From positions 1,457,001-1,521,000 of the forward strand of contig JACYXH010000212.1 in NCBI GenBank assembly GCA_026745465.1: 64,000 nucleotides of DNA. Reading direction: 5' to 3'. Source of the stretch: Lota lota (taxonomy: Eukaryota > Chordata > Actinopteri > Gadiformes > Lotidae). The notes under the pieces are model-generated. The model did not search any database and was not told where the DNA came from. It worked only from the letters and a program-made list of their open reading frames with translations. The translations under genes were made by a program, and so were the position numbers. Of the stretch, positions 29,701 to 49,400 are shown piece by piece. Numbering within the stretch: the first letter of the stretch is position 1; every line of letters begins with the position of its first letter.

Positions 29701-32700
29701 ACTTACAAGTACGCAAGAGTAAAAATCTTAGGCTTGGATCCTCAACAGTCACAAAGCAGCATCAATACAAGATCACAAGAAGAAAGTAAGTAATAATAAA
29801 TAATTATAAGTAGCAACATCAATGCAAGTATTCAAGTGGTAGTGGTACCATTTACGGTGGTAGTGCAAAAAATAAAAAAATAAATAAAAATAAAATTCTG
29901 TGCAAAAAACAATACAATGCAGATAATCAAATATGAAACTGTTTAAAGAACGCAACAGCAAGTACATTTATATTCATGACAGTATTAATGATTTTGAAAA
30001 TCAAAAAGTGGAGACGTTTTTGGGATTATTACACGATGAATTTACTGATGACTTATGTTGCCAAGATTCATTTATCTTTAAACATCTTTAAGAAGATGTA
30101 AAACATGTGTTTTACTCACATTTCACGTTAATAGTGATCAAGTTAGATGATGTCCTTAGCTCAGTTTGAACTAGACAGTAGTATTGTCCTGAGTGTGAAG
30201 ACAGGATGTTTCTAAAGACGAGCTGTTGTCCCTGGTTCATGACTCTGGAGGAACCATCTGTATTAACCTTGAACCAGGTGTAGTTAGCTGCTGGGTTGGC
30301 ATTACTGCTGCAGCTCAGAGTCACTGAACTGCCCTCCTCTATTTCACCAGAGGGACTCACGGTCACTGAGGGGGTCTTTGGAGCGTCTGTAATGAACACA
30401 AATGATCAATATCCATCCTAAAGATATAAAACAGTTTAAAGTACACAACTGCAGTTCAAGTATGATACAGAATATTGGTTAAACTAATAAATTACTTCTA
30501 GTTATTAATGAGTAATATTGTTTACAAGCATACAGCAATACAAGAATACTAGCTAAATATTTTAAAGACCAGATATAAAAAAGATGTTTGAATGTATGAC
30601 AGATTTTAAACTCACACTTAACATCCATGAATAGCAAGTTAGAGCTCAGATGTCCATATTTGTTCTGTGCGTGACAGCGGTACGTTCCTCTGTCTTCAGG
30701 GCGGACTGAGGTGAAGGTATAAGGTTGACTTGGTTTCCAGACCAGAGGTTGGTTGTTCTTGAACCAGGTGTACTTAGCTGCTGGGTTGGCATCACTGCTG
30801 CAGCTCAGAGTCACTGAACTGCCCTCCTCTATTTTACCAGAGGGACTCACGGTCACTGAGAGGGTCTTTGGAGCGTCTGCAATGAACACAAATGATCAGA
30901 ATCAGAATCAGAGTTGCTTTTATTACATCTTAACGTACAAGTACGCAAGAGTAAAAATCTTAGGCTTGGATCCTCAACAGTCACAAAGCAGCATCAATAC
31001 AAGATCACAAGAAGAAAGTAAGTAATAATAAATAATTATAAGTAGCAACATCAATACAAGTATTCAAGTGGTACTGGTACCATTTACGGTGGTAGTGCAA
31101 AAAATAAATAAAGGAATAAAAAAATAATATTCTGTGCAAAAAACAATACAATGCAGATAATCAAATATGAAACTGTTTAAAGCACGCAACAGTAAGTACA
31201 TTTATATTCATGACAGTATTAATGATTTTGAAAATCAGAAAGTGGAGATGTTTTTGGGATTATTGCACGATGAATTTACTGATGACTTATGTTGCCAAGA
31301 TTCATTTATCTTTAAACATCTTTAATAAGATGTAAAACATGTGTTTTACTCACATTTCACGTTAATAGTGATCAAGTTAGACGCTGTCCTTAGCTCAGTC
31401 TGAACTAGACAGTAGTATTGTCCAGAGTCTGAAGACAGGATGTTTCTAAAGACGAGCTGTTGTCCCTGGTTCATGAGTCTGGAGGAACCATCTGTATTAA
31501 CCTTGAACCATATGTAGTTAGCTGCTGGGTTGGCATCACTGCTGCAGCTCAGAGTCACTGAACTGCCCTCCTCTATTTCACCAGAGGGTCTCACTGTCAC
31601 TGAGGGGGTCTTTGGAGCGTCTGTAATGAACACAAATGATCAATATCCATCCTAAAGATATACAACTGTTTAAAGTACACAACTGCAGTTCAAGTATGAT
31701 ACAGAATATTGGTTAAACTAATAAATTACTTCTAGTTATTAATGAGTAATATTGTTTACAAGCATACAGCAATACAAGAATACTAGCTAAATATTTTAAA
31801 GACCAGATATAAAAAAGATGTTTGAATGTATGACAGATTTTAAACTCACACTTAACATCCATGAATAGCAAGTTAGAGCTCAGATGTCCATATTTGTTCT
31901 GTGCGTGACAGCGGTACGTTCCTCTGTCTTCAGGGCGGACTGAGGTGAAGGTATAAGGTTGACTTGGTTTCCAGACCAGAGGTTGGTTGTTCTTGAACCA
32001 GGTGTACTTAGCTGCTGGGTTGGCATCACTGCTGCAGCTCAGAGTCACTGAACTGCCCTCCTCTATTTTACCAGAGGGACTCACGGTCACTGAGAGGGTC
32101 TTTGGAGCGTCTGCAATGAACACAAATGATCAGAATCAGAATCAGAGTTGCTTTTATTACATCTTAACGTACAAGTACGCAAGAGTAAAAATCTTAGGCT
32201 TGGATCCTCAACAGTCACAAAGCAGCATCAATACAAGATCACAAGAAGAAAGTAAGTAATAATAAATAATTATAAGTAGCAACATCAATACAAGTATTCA
32301 AGTGGTACTGGTACCATTTACGGTGGTAGTGCAAAAAATAAATAAAGGAATAAAAAAATAAAATTCTGTGCAAAAAACAATACAATGCAGATAATCAAAT
32401 ATGAAACTGTTTAAAGCACGCAACAGTAAGTACATTTATATTCATGACAGTATTAATGATTTTGAAAATCAGAAAGTGGAGATGTTTTTGGGATTATTGC
32501 ACGATGAATTTACTGATGACTTATGTTGCCAAGATTCATTTATCTTTAAACATCTTTAATAAGATGTAAAACATGTGTTTTACTCACATTTCACGTTAAT
32601 AGTGATCAAGTTAGACGCTGTCCTTAGCTCAGTCTGAACTAGACAGTAGTATTGTCCAGAGTCTGAAGACAGGATGTTTCTAAAGACGAGCTGTTGTCCC

Positions 32701-35645
32701 TGGTTCATGACTCTGGAGGAACCATCTGTATTAACCTTGAACCAGATGTAGTTAGCTGCTGGGTTGGCATCACTGCTGCAGCTCAGAGTCACTGAACTGC
32801 CCTCCTCTATTTCACCAGAGGGTCTCACTGTCACTGAGGGGGTCTTTGGAGCGTCTGTAATGAACACAAATGATCAATATCCATCCTAAAGATATACAAC
32901 TGTTTAAAACATGCACCTGCAGTTCCAGTGTGATACAGAATATTGTTTAAACTAATAAAATACTAATACTTATTAATTAGTAATAGTGTTTACAAGCATA
33001 TAGCAATACATGAATACCAGTAAAATAATTTAAATACCAGATATAGCAAAGATGTATATTCATGACTGTAATGATGATAATGAAAATCAAAAATAATTGT
33101 TGTGGTTCACTGCATGATGAATTTACTCTTGAATAATGTTGACATGATTCATTTATTATATACAAGTCTTTAATAAGATGTAATATATGTGTTTTACTCA
33201 CATTTCACGTTAATAGTGATCAACTCCTTTTTTGTCCCTAGCTCATTCCTAGCTTCACAGCGATATTGTCCAGAGTCTGAAGACAGGATGTAGCTAAAGA
33301 CGAGCTGTTGTCCCTGGTTCATGACTCTGGAGGAACCATCTGTATTAACCTTGAACCAGGTGTACTTAGCTGCTGGGTTGGCATCACTGCTGCAGCTCAG
33401 AGTCACTGAACTGCCCTCCTTTATTTCACCAGAGGGACTCACGGTCACTGAGGGGGTCTTTGGAGAGTCTGTTAACAGTTACATTTGATTAATTATATAA
33501 AATACCAGCAGTTTGGGTCCATCATAGTAAATCTACATGTAGTTCTTTACCCTAAAAGGTCCATTACATCTGGTATCATGTCAGTGTACTGGGGAGTGGA
33601 CTTACACACTAAAGGAGAGTGGAGATCGTATCCTCTAACAGCACATGAAAAGCTGTCTTCAGACTGAATGTAGGGCCCTGTAGTTCACTCCCTGTCCTAC
33701 ATTCTGTCCATTCCTGAACCAGATGTAGGGAGGGTCACCAGCTAGACCACACATACTGTGACACTCCAGCTCTGTCCAGGTAGGATTGGTAGACTGAGGA
33801 AAGGACACCTTCACCTGGAGATCTGGGTGTAAGAACATGTTACACACAATTATAAAAAATAATGAAGATAACGCACAACACAAACCTTCTGGAACCCACG
33901 CACACACATACGTACACACTCTCACTCCTGCACACACGCACACGCACACACACACATACTAGACTCATCATAGTTTACCTGTTACAGATATCTTCACGCC
34001 AGGGTCTCCAGTATATTCCCCACCTGGTTGGTTTGTGGTGAATCTAAACTTGTAGACAGCAGAGTCACTCGTTCTCAGGTCTTTGATACTCAGGGTACAT
34101 GTTCCATAACATCTGGACCTGGTACAGCTGACCTCTCCACAGCTGTATTCAACACGACCTGTATAGTCTGTATCACTTAGCAGATCAAAAGGCTGATGTC
34201 GGTCTCCTTTAGTAAACCACAGTGTTGTGACTGTGGTAGGGGGGTACTGTACGTTGGCAAGGTATTCATAAGTGCAACTGATGTCAACCATTGCTCCTCT
34301 TAAAGCGCAGACTTTACTAGAAGAGTAAATAACTGTCCAGTCATCATTACTCTGAAGCGCTGTGAAAAAACAAACACATCTCATTGAGAATGAACACAGA
34401 GGTTCAGCTGATGAAAAGATCAGAAGATACATAAAGAGATGGAGGCTGGTGGGTGGAGAAGGAAACTACAGATATATGATGACCACTGAGCTGTGAGAGG
34501 AACCTTCCAGAACATCATGTGACACCAGTGGCGTAGCCAGGGGGATTCAGGAATTATATTTTCAATTTAGCACGTACATCTGATTAAAAATGAAGAAGGT
34601 TATTACTTAAAATATATTTTTATAATTTGCAATTGCTACAGTTTACGCCATTCATTGAAATTAAGCCTTGAAAACTTTACAATAAGGGTACATTATTTAA
34701 CCATTAATTAACATTAGTTCATGCAGTAATAAGCAAACACTAACAGTTAATTACAGTAGATATAGGCTGCTAGGCTGTGTAGTCTCTGTAGGCCTCGGCC
34801 CTGTAGTCTATGTGCTTCTTTTGTGGCTATGTGACTAAAAGCTTTGTAATTACTTAGATGTGGAGACAAGGAATGTAGAGGAGAGGAGGTGAGGAGAGGA
34901 GACAAGGAAAGGATTGGAGACAAGTAGAGGAAAGGGGGTTGTAGGAGTAGTGGGGAGGAGACAAGGTAAGGAGAGGAGATGAGTGGAGACAAATAGAGGA
35001 GACAAGGAGAGGAGAGCAGGAGAGAGGAGAGAGGAGAGAGGACAGGAGGTGACATGCAGTGTCTACCATATCACTGAGTCAGAATTACAACATTGCAGCA
35101 GAAGATTAATATGTGATGTCTAAATCGTCATTAATAGAATAAATGGGGGAAAACAGTAGATTTCAACATCTATCTTTTTCAAAAAGTCAAAAAGTAACTA
35201 AATTAAACCCTTAGTTCATGTTTGCCTAGCAACCAGGAAATGGCCAACAAATCTCAAATGCTAATTTTTATTATATCAAATAATTCACAGAGTATTGTGA
35301 TCTAAAAACCTGTACAGTACTTTCACTACAAGAGGCTGTATACAACTTGCAGTGAAGTGGTCTTTTCCAATGACTAATGAACCATAACTGAACTATATAA
35401 AGGGGACCGTTCTCTATTCTAGTGGTCTGTTCAACCAAACACAGCGTTCTAGAGGGTGATTCTTTAATGTTGTATTTACTATTATTCTATCTTCAACATG
35501 CTGTGGTTTCACCCTCTCCTCGTTCCAGTTGCTTGGTTGTCATGTTATTGAAACAGTTCAACTAAATGTTCACAATGTAAATGAACCAACCTGGTACTGA
35601 CAGAAGGAAAGCTAGAAATCCTCTTGCTGCTGATCTTAAATTCAT
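26796..35645 (-). CDS. Gene E: longest CD22-like copy, seven C2 domains, frameshift in Ig2
   Basis: Exons: signal 35591-35645; V 33979-34359; second Ig 33606-33822; C2 33202-33468, 32588-32854, 31850-32110, 31354-31620, 30616-30876, 30120-30386 and 29020-29274; TM 28812-28938; basic exon 28674-28734; tail 26796-26984. The second Ig exon is 217 bp instead of 216: an extra base in the AACTACAGGGCCC stretch shifts the frame to NYRALHSV and a stop. The tail donor GTAAGT is destroyed, so the tail reads on (SKNHKVSRCLAG) to TGA at 26796 while keeping VYKNISAL and HYASIH. Without the shift it would encode about 957 residues. The frameshift may be real, making this a pseudogene or a short secreted V-domain protein, or it may be an assembly error in a homopolymer-like run. 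Confidence 0.7.
27740..28370 (-). mobile_element. LINE reverse-transcriptase relic in gene E tail intron (short copy)
   Basis: C-terminal piece 27747-28007 (DRVNQLKLNHMYDIINIT) plus the SHPNLMSL.. segment. It has the same upstream truncation as in genes B and F. Confidence 0.7.
29573..29650 (-). pseudogene. Fragment of a C2 exon inside gene E
   Basis: The first about 26 codons of a C2 exon (TPKTPSVTVSPSGKIEEG, then SVTLSC) are present with their acceptor. The exon stops abruptly and runs into sequence that matches a C2-C2 intron in the neighbouring units, with no tryptophan, second cysteine or donor. It is a scar of unequal exchange between C2 modules. Confidence 0.75.
29667..29940. repeat. 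SINE/LINE-end-like dispersed element in gene E intron
   Basis: Same element beginning GATCAGAATCAGAATCG, with one CAGAAT unit fewer than the copies at 30892 and 32126. It lies just beyond the truncated C2 exon fragment. Confidence 0.6.
30437..31670. repeat. 1234-bp tandem duplication, copy 1
   Basis: Every landmark recurs exactly 1234 bases later: the C2 exon 30616-30876 at 31850-32110, the dispersed element, and the C2 exon 31354-31620 at 32588-32854. The first pair of C2 exons encodes identical protein. The junction lies in the shared TTTAAAGTACACAAC stretch. The unit adds two Ig domains to gene E. Confidence 0.92.
30892..31170. repeat. SINE/LINE-end-like dispersed element, gene E, copy 2
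   Basis: Same element, carried inside the first 1234-bp unit. Confidence 0.6.
31671..32904. repeat. 1234-bp tandem duplication, copy 2
   Basis: Second copy. Its C2 exon 32588-32854 differs from 31354-31620 by only a few bases, one of them SSRVMNQG against SSRLMNQG. Gene A has a C2 exon equivalent to this copy at its window edge. Confidence 0.92.
32126..32404. repeat. SINE/LINE-end-like dispersed element, gene E, copy 3
   Basis: Same element, carried inside the second 1234-bp unit and nearly identical to 30892-31170. Confidence 0.6.
34858..35052 (+). repeat. Purine minisatellite, signal intron of gene E
   Basis: Counterpart of 2560-2762, one or two repeat units shorter. Confidence 0.85.
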
Positions 35646-35685
35646 AGTGAGTCCTCTCCTCTCTCACTCTGTTGTTCTGGGGAGA

Positions 35686-35695
35686 TATTTAAATA
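35686..35695 (-). promoter_or_regulatory. TATA-like element of gene E
   Basis: TATTTAAATA lies 41 bases upstream of the ATG at 35645. The surrounding 100 bases match gene A. Confidence 0.38.
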
Positions 35696-36114
35696 CACCT
35701 GCAAGTAAAACATATAATTCAAAAGGTCATGCAAGCTCAAATATTTCAGCTTTCAATCCACAACAATGTAATCCACAACTCTATGAATTACGTTTGGTAA
35801 GCATTAAAATAAAAGTCAAGAAAATACAACCTGTTACGGTAGAAGGTGAAGCTGGTCTGTCATCTAGTCTGTGGTTCCAGTTCATCATGCACTTTTGCTC
35901 GTTTTAACAGAAACCCCCCCAAAAAAAAGACTTCCTCTTCACACCATGGTTAGCAGCAGAATGAACAGAAGCCTGGTAACTACTGGGCCTAGAACATATA
36001 ATCACCTTTTTAGACCACAATGAACGATACAAAGTTCCTGCATGTTTCATTCTTGCAATTTTATTGTATTTTGTATTAATCTTCTCTCCTACTGCTCATA
36101 ACTCGCACACACAA

Positions 36115-42153
<6,039 letters not shown>

Positions 42154-42659
42154 CTGTGAAAAAACAAACACATCTCATTGAGAATGAACACAGAGGTTCA
42201 GCTGATGAAAAGATCAGAAGATACATAAAGAGATGGAGGCTGGTGGGTGGAGATGGAAACTATAGATACATGATGACCACTGAGCTGTGAGAGGAAAACT
42301 TCCAGAACATCATGTGACACCAGTGGCGTAGCCAGGGGGATTCATATTTTCAATTCAGTCCATTTTTATTTTTGTTTGAATCAAAATGAAGATTGGGTTA
42401 TTAAGTTAAAACTGCATTTTTATAATTTGCAATTGCAATAGGTTATGCCGTTCATTGAAATTATACCTTGAAAACGTTACAATAAGGGTACATTATTTAA
42501 CCATTAATTAACAATAGTTCATGCAGTAATAAGCTAACACTAACAGTTAATTACGGTAGTGTAGGCTGCTAGGCTGTGTAGTCTCTGTCGGCCTCGGCCC
42601 TGTAGTCTATGTGCTTCTTTTGTGGCCTTGTGACTATAAGCTTTGTAATTACTTAGATG

Positions 42660-42848
42660 TGGAGACATGGAATGTAGAGCAGAGGAGGTGAGGAGAGGAG
42701 ACAAGGAAAGGATTGGAGACAAGGATAGGTAAGGGGGATTTAGGAGTAGTGGTGAGGAGACAAGGTAAGGAGAGGAGAAGAGTGAAGACAAGGAGAGGAA
42801 ACAAGGAGAGGAGAGGAGAGAAGAGAAGAGAGAAGAGAGGACAGTAGA
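42660..42848 (+). repeat. Purine minisatellite upstream of gene F V exon
   Basis: Counterpart of 10335-10530. Confidence 0.85.
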
Positions 42849-43287
42849 AGGCATGCAGTGTCTACCATATCACTGAATCAGAATTACAACAGTGCAGCAG
42901 ACGATTGATATGTCATGTCTAAATCATCATCAATAGAATAAATGGGGGAAAACAGTAGATTTCAACATCTATCTTTTTCAAAAAGTAACTAAATTAACCC
43001 TTTGATCTTGTAAATAGTTCAGGTTTTCCTAGCAACCAAGAAACAGCCAAAAAAACTCAAATGAAAATATTTATTCTGTAAAATGATTCACAGAGTATTG
43101 TGATCTAAAAACCCGTACAGTACTTTCACTACAAGAGGCTGTATACATCTTGTAGTGAAGTGGTCTTTTCCAATGACTAATGAACCATAACTGAACTATA
43201 TAAAGGGAACCGTTCTCTATTCTAGTGGTCTGTTCAGCCAAACACAGCGTTCTAGAGGTTGATTCTTTAATGTTGTATTTACTATTA

Positions 43288-43296
43288 TTCTACAGA
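43288..43296. other. Deletion junction between genes G and F
   Basis: Identical junction to 10966, carried in the right duplication copy. Confidence 0.85.
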
Positions 43297-43440
43297 GGAG
43301 ATATGAACTTCAGTCTCCCTGTAAGGCAGATCCATTGGGTTGATTAAGTCCCAAAGTAGAGAGTCTACTTTGACCACAGAGTAAAGGACCTCATCTGTCT
43401 GGTCTGATTGGACACGGGATCCAGCCAAACAGCGAGACAC

Positions 43441-46400
43441 TTACTGGTTCTCTGAGAGAGAGGTGTGGATGCTGGCATAGTGATGGTCATCCTGCTCTAC
43501 TATTGGTTCTCTCTGTGCTGCAGGAGACAAGCGATTGGTCAGAGCTGAAACGTTTTCATACACAGGAACAGGAAGTAGCTGATGGGGAATGAGCACAGAA
43601 GAGCACATTTAGAAAACGATTGACAATTCCTGAAGACAGTCCTGAAGGTCCTGTGTTTCTGGTTCATTTAGAGACCCTTAGTGGTGACTAGTGGTCCCAC
43701 CATGCAGGCTGCTGTAGGCCTCACTTCAAGTCCTTCCTGCAAGGTTTCCTACAACTGTTGATATAGTAAGACCTTTTTGTCTTTCAACAACATCTTCATT
43801 TGATTCTTGAAAACAAGATTAGACATAAATAATTCCATTCATCCATCTCCTTTTTCTGCTCCCTGGCAGAAGTCCCTGCAGATCCTAGTTTGTCCTCTAG
43901 ATGTCACCCTAGATCGCACCCTTTAAACAAACACCACTTTGTCAAGTCGTTACTCTTAAATCTGAGACTGATAATGAATTCCACTGCAGTTTCTATTCTC
44001 AGATGACCACAAGTGATGACCGCAGTCCTCATAGTGGACAGGTGCCATGGCAACACGGCCCCAGAGAAAGCATACAAACAAGACTGATGATCACGGAGCA
44101 ATGCTTTGGTTTGGTTTAATTCCAGGTTACAAAACATAAAACATCCTAGAGATTAGCGCTTGAAAGTGTTGAACACTTATTCCAAAGTGGACCTGGATGT
44201 CAAAACAACCACGTTAAAAGACAGACACATCAACATTAATATAGAACAACATCCCTATTCAAGATTAAAAGTACATTTATAATACAACAAGTTAAACAGC
44301 AGTGTGAACTACAAATATAAAACCTGTACCAAGTACCAGAGGTGCTCTCTCACCCTGCTCTTGTCTCTCTGCTGGGGCTCTGTTTCATGTACAGTGGGAG
44401 ATCATTCCCTAGTACAGTAACAGTGTGGAAGATGGAGAGCCTTGCAGTGTTACTTACCCTAGACACACTACAATACATGCCACTAGCGTAGATGAATTGA
44501 CCATGTTGCTGATGCACCATGTCAATATGGCACATCAAGTAACCAGGAGCTGTTCTATTAATAATATCATACATATGGTTTTGCTTCAGCTGGTTCACAT
44601 GATCTGCCACTGGAGGAGGCAGGCCTGTTGAAACTCCTGGGGTCCTATGTGTGTTTTAGGGAGGCATTTAAGACGTATCTGATAACATTGTTTTGCGTAA
44701 CCTGCATTCTAGTTTTTAGTTTTTGTGATAAACCACTGTACCAGGCTGGGCATGCACAATCATAATGGCACTGAATGAAGGCTCAAAGCAACGGTTCTCT
44801 AACTCTGAGATTAAATGATTTAGAGTGGCGCTACAAGATTGGTAACCAGGTCACCAGATACACCTTTGTTGATTGTCGCTCCAAGATAAGGGACATTAGG
44901 TTTGGATGTGAAACTACTTCTACCAGGATCTTACTCTTACAAGTTCCTTTAACTTGTGCTTCAGGCCAAACTAAATTTGGCAACTTGCAGTCAACTGCAC
45001 CTATCATATCATTGACATACATCAAATATAAAACAGGGCGAAGAATTTATCCCTGGGGCACCACAGGTCAACTCTCTGGCCACTGATACTATCTCTCTTA
45101 CATTGCTTACTATCATCTTCCTATCAAACAGGATTCAAACCACTCTATTGATGTGTCACTTTGCCCTGAACATTAAGTGAATCAACTAAATGGTGTGGTG
45201 TAATGTATCAAAAGCGTTGAGTAGATCTAACAGCACCATTCCAGTGGAATTGCCTCTATTGCCTCCCGTCTTTATATCATAATAAACCAGGTGAGTGAGA
45301 CAAGTGTCTGTGTAATATGCCTTCCTGAACCAGACTGTGGACACATGGTCTGTGCTTCCTGTGCTGGCTTGCTGTCCTGATCAAAATTCTCAATGATAGA
45401 GCGACCATTCTATCTAGAGCCAAAAGGCAACTGAGACAAAACCAAAGCCACAGTAGTAAAGAAAGTGTTGAAGTGATGATCCATCTTTGTTATGTTGAGA
45501 CACATAATGCCATCAGTATTTAAAACGTTATCGATTTTATCTTTATTTAAATAGATGAGCCCATCTGCTTCAACAATTTCCATTGTTTTTGGGGCAGAAA
45601 AAAATGTTGATTAACTGCATCTTTATAATATCCAGCTTTGGTTTAGCTTTGTTTTATATCTTGTCTGGTTTTTAAAGGTTTCGTACTGAACATAAAATTG
45701 CTACTTTTTTAAAGCGTTAAAGTATTTATAGAGAATGGTCTAAAATCTCACTGGTAATCCATGTTGCTGTCTGCTGTTTAACTCTTATTTGCATCATAGG
45801 AGTTAGTGTATCAAGCACCTATAAATAATGTTCTTTCTAAATAGATGATATGTCTACACTGTCACAGTCTACTAATCCTGAGCGATCCTTCTCCATTATT
45901 GTGTGATTAAATCACTCTTTTGAGGAACTCTTCATGGAACACTTATGCAGTTGTTTCTCTGTTCCAGCGCACTTTCAGGATTTAAAGGGTGCAAAAAATG
46001 ACCAGGTTATCATTAATGCCAACGTTCAAAACATCTGACTGAAATATTTTATTATAAAATCTAGAAATGCATAGTATAGAAATTGCCAGGTAAGATACAC
46101 TCTGTCCCTGTAAAAACATTAGCTACACCAAGTAAGATACACTCTCCCTGTAAAAACATTAGGATTGCTAAGTAGGATATGCTCTCCTTCTGTAAAGACA
46201 TTATGACTGCATCAATCAGTATCTTCCCTCGTCTAAAAGTAATTCTGTAAAATGTCAACATAAATTACGTATCTCCAGTTCAGGATTTTCCAAATCCGGA
46301 CATGGGCCAAACTTCAGACTGTTCTTTATGAAAGATAGAGACACTGGGATGAACAGTCTCTCCTAGCCACAGGCCAAGAGCAACAGAGAAGGACACTTAG

Positions 46401-49400
46401 TAAGGAAACAACTAGAAGTCTCTTGTGTGGTCTTGTGTTGTGGCCTCAGGGCATTTCCACCGTGTGTCTCAGTAAAGGATGGGTTAGTAATAAATGGCTT
46501 CCTGTGTCTCACCTCCTCCACGGTATCTGGCCTTCCTCCCTGTCAACGTGCTTTTCTGGAGGCCCTCTTTCTTCTGGTGAAGAGAACAGAGAGATGAAGA
46601 AGCAACAGGTAGAGTGAAGGAACGGAAAACGAGAAAGAGAGAGATCTTACCTCATCCAGAGGAAGACCAGGAGGAGTATGGTGGCCAGTAAGACAACGAT
46701 GGTTCTTACAGTCACTGTTGTTGTCTGTGATGATGTCACTGGTACATAGTCAGTTGATTTCAAACACTGATAGCAAACTGCAGCATAAATAGGAAAATGT
46801 TTCACCATGTGATTGTGACTGTGTGGAAGGTGAAAGTGTCTTTTAAATGAACAATTACCTTTAATTAACAAAAAGGTGGAATTATGAAGTCCGATTGCAC
46901 TATGAGCTTGGCAGTAATAGTTTCCCCCAAGCTCAGATGTGATATTAGTGATGGTGTAGTTCTGTCCTGATTCTTTCACTGAGTCGTCATGTTCCTTGAA
47001 CCAGGTGTAGTTAGCTGCTGGGTTGGCATCACTGCTGCAGCTCAGAGTCACTGAACTGCCCTCCTCTATTTCACCATAGGGACTCACGGTCACTGAGGGG
47101 GTCTTCGGAGCATCTGTAATGAACACAAATGATCAATATCCATCCTAAAGATATAAAACTGTTTAAAGCACACAACTGCAATTACAGTATGATACAGAAT
47201 CTTTTTTAAACTAATAAAATACTTCTACTTATTAATGAGTGATATTGTTTACAAGCATAGAGCAATACATGAATACTAGCAAAACATTTTAAAGACCAGA
47301 TATAGAAAAGATGTTTACATATTAGAAAGATTTTCAACTCACACTTAACATCCATGAATAGCGAGTTAGAGCTCAGATGTCCATATTTGTTCTCTGTGTG
47401 ACAGTGGTACGTTCCTCTGTCTTCAGGGCGGACTGAGGGGAAGGTATAACGTTGACTTGGTTTTCTGACCAGAGGTTGGTTGTTCTTGAACCAGGTGTAC
47501 TTAGCTGCTGGGTTGGCATCACAGCTGCAGCTCAGAGTCACTGAACTGCCCTCCTCTATTTCACCAGAGGGACTCACGGTCACTGAGGGGGTCTTTGGAG
47601 CGTCTGTAATGAACACAAATGATCAATATCCATACTAAAGATATAAAACTGTTTAAAGCATCCAACTGCAATTCCAGTATGATACAGAATATTGTTTAAA
47701 CTAATAAAACACTAATACTTATTAATGAGTAATAATGTTTACAAGCATATAGCAATACATGAATACCAGTAAAATAATTTAAATACCAGATATAGCAAAG
47801 ATTTTTATTCATGACTGTAATGATGATATTGAAAATCAAAGATAATTGTTGTGGTTCATTGCACGATGAATTTACTCTTGACTAATGTTGACATGATTCA
47901 TTTATTATATACAAGTCTTTAATAAGATGTAATATATGTGTTTTACTCACATTTCACGTTAATAGTGATCAACTCCTTTTTTGTCCCTAGCTCATTCCTA
48001 GCTTCACAGAGATAGTGCCCAGAGTTTGAAGACAGGATGTTTCTAAAGACGAGCTGTTGTCCCTGGTTCATGACTCTGGAGGAACGACCTGTATTAACCT
48101 TGAACCAGGTGTAGTTAGCTGCTGGGTTGGCATCACTGCTGCAGCTCAGAGTCACTGAACTGCCCTCCTCTATTTCACCAGAGGGACTCACGGTCACTGA
48201 AGGGGTCTTTGGAGCGTCTGTAATGAACACAAATGATCAATATCCATCCTGAAGATATAAAACTGGTTAAAGCACACAACTGCAATTCCAGTATGATACA
48301 GAATATTTTTTAAACTAATAAAATACTACTACTTATTAAAGAGTAATAGTGATTACAAGTATACAGCAATACATGAACACCAGTTAAATATTTTAAAGAC
48401 CAGATATAGCAATGATTAATGTTCATGACAGTGTTAATGATAATTAAAATCAGAAATAATTGTTGTGGTTCATTGCATGTGACTTTACTGATGACTAATG
48501 TTGACACTATTCATGTATTATATACAAGTCTTTAATAAGATGACATAAATATGTGTTTTACTCACATTTCCCGTTAATAGTGGTCATCTTCGACCTTGTC
48601 CCTAGCTCATTCCTAGCGTCACAGCGACATTGTCCAGAGTTTGAAGACAGGATGTAGCTAAAGACGAGCTGTTGTCCCTGGTTCATGACTCTGGAGGAAC
48701 CATCTGTATTAACCTTGAACCAGGTGTACTTAGCTGCTGGGTTAGCATCACTGCTGCAGCTCAGAGTCACTGAACTGCCCTCCTTTATTTCACCAGAGGG
48801 ACTCACGGTCACTGAGGGGGTCTTTGGAGCGTCTGCAATGAACACAAATGATCAGAATAAGAATCAGAGTTGCTTTTATTACATCTTAACGTACGCAAAG
48901 TACGCAAGAGTAAAATTCTTAGCCTTGGATCCTCAACAGTCACACAGCAGAATCAATACAAGATCACAATAACAAAGTAAGTAATAATTATAAGTATTAA
49001 CATCAATACAAGAATTCAAGTGGTAGTGGTAGTGGTGCCATTCACGGTGGTCGTGCAAAAAATAAATAAAGGGATAAGAAAATAAAATGCTGTGCAAAAA
49101 ACAGAAAATAATGCAGATAATCAAATATGAAACTGTTTAAAGCACGCAACAGCAAGTACATTTATATTCATGACAGTATTAATTATTTTGAAAATCAGAA
49201 AGTGGAGACGTTTTGGGGATTATTACACGATGAATTTACTTGTGACCTATGTTGCCAAGAATCATTTATCTTTAAACTTCTTTAATAAGATGTAAAACAT
49301 GTGTTTTACTCACATTTCATGTTAATAGTGATCAAGTTAGATGCTGTCCTTAGCTCAGTCTGAACTAGACAGTAGTATTGTCCAGAGTGTGAAGACAGGA

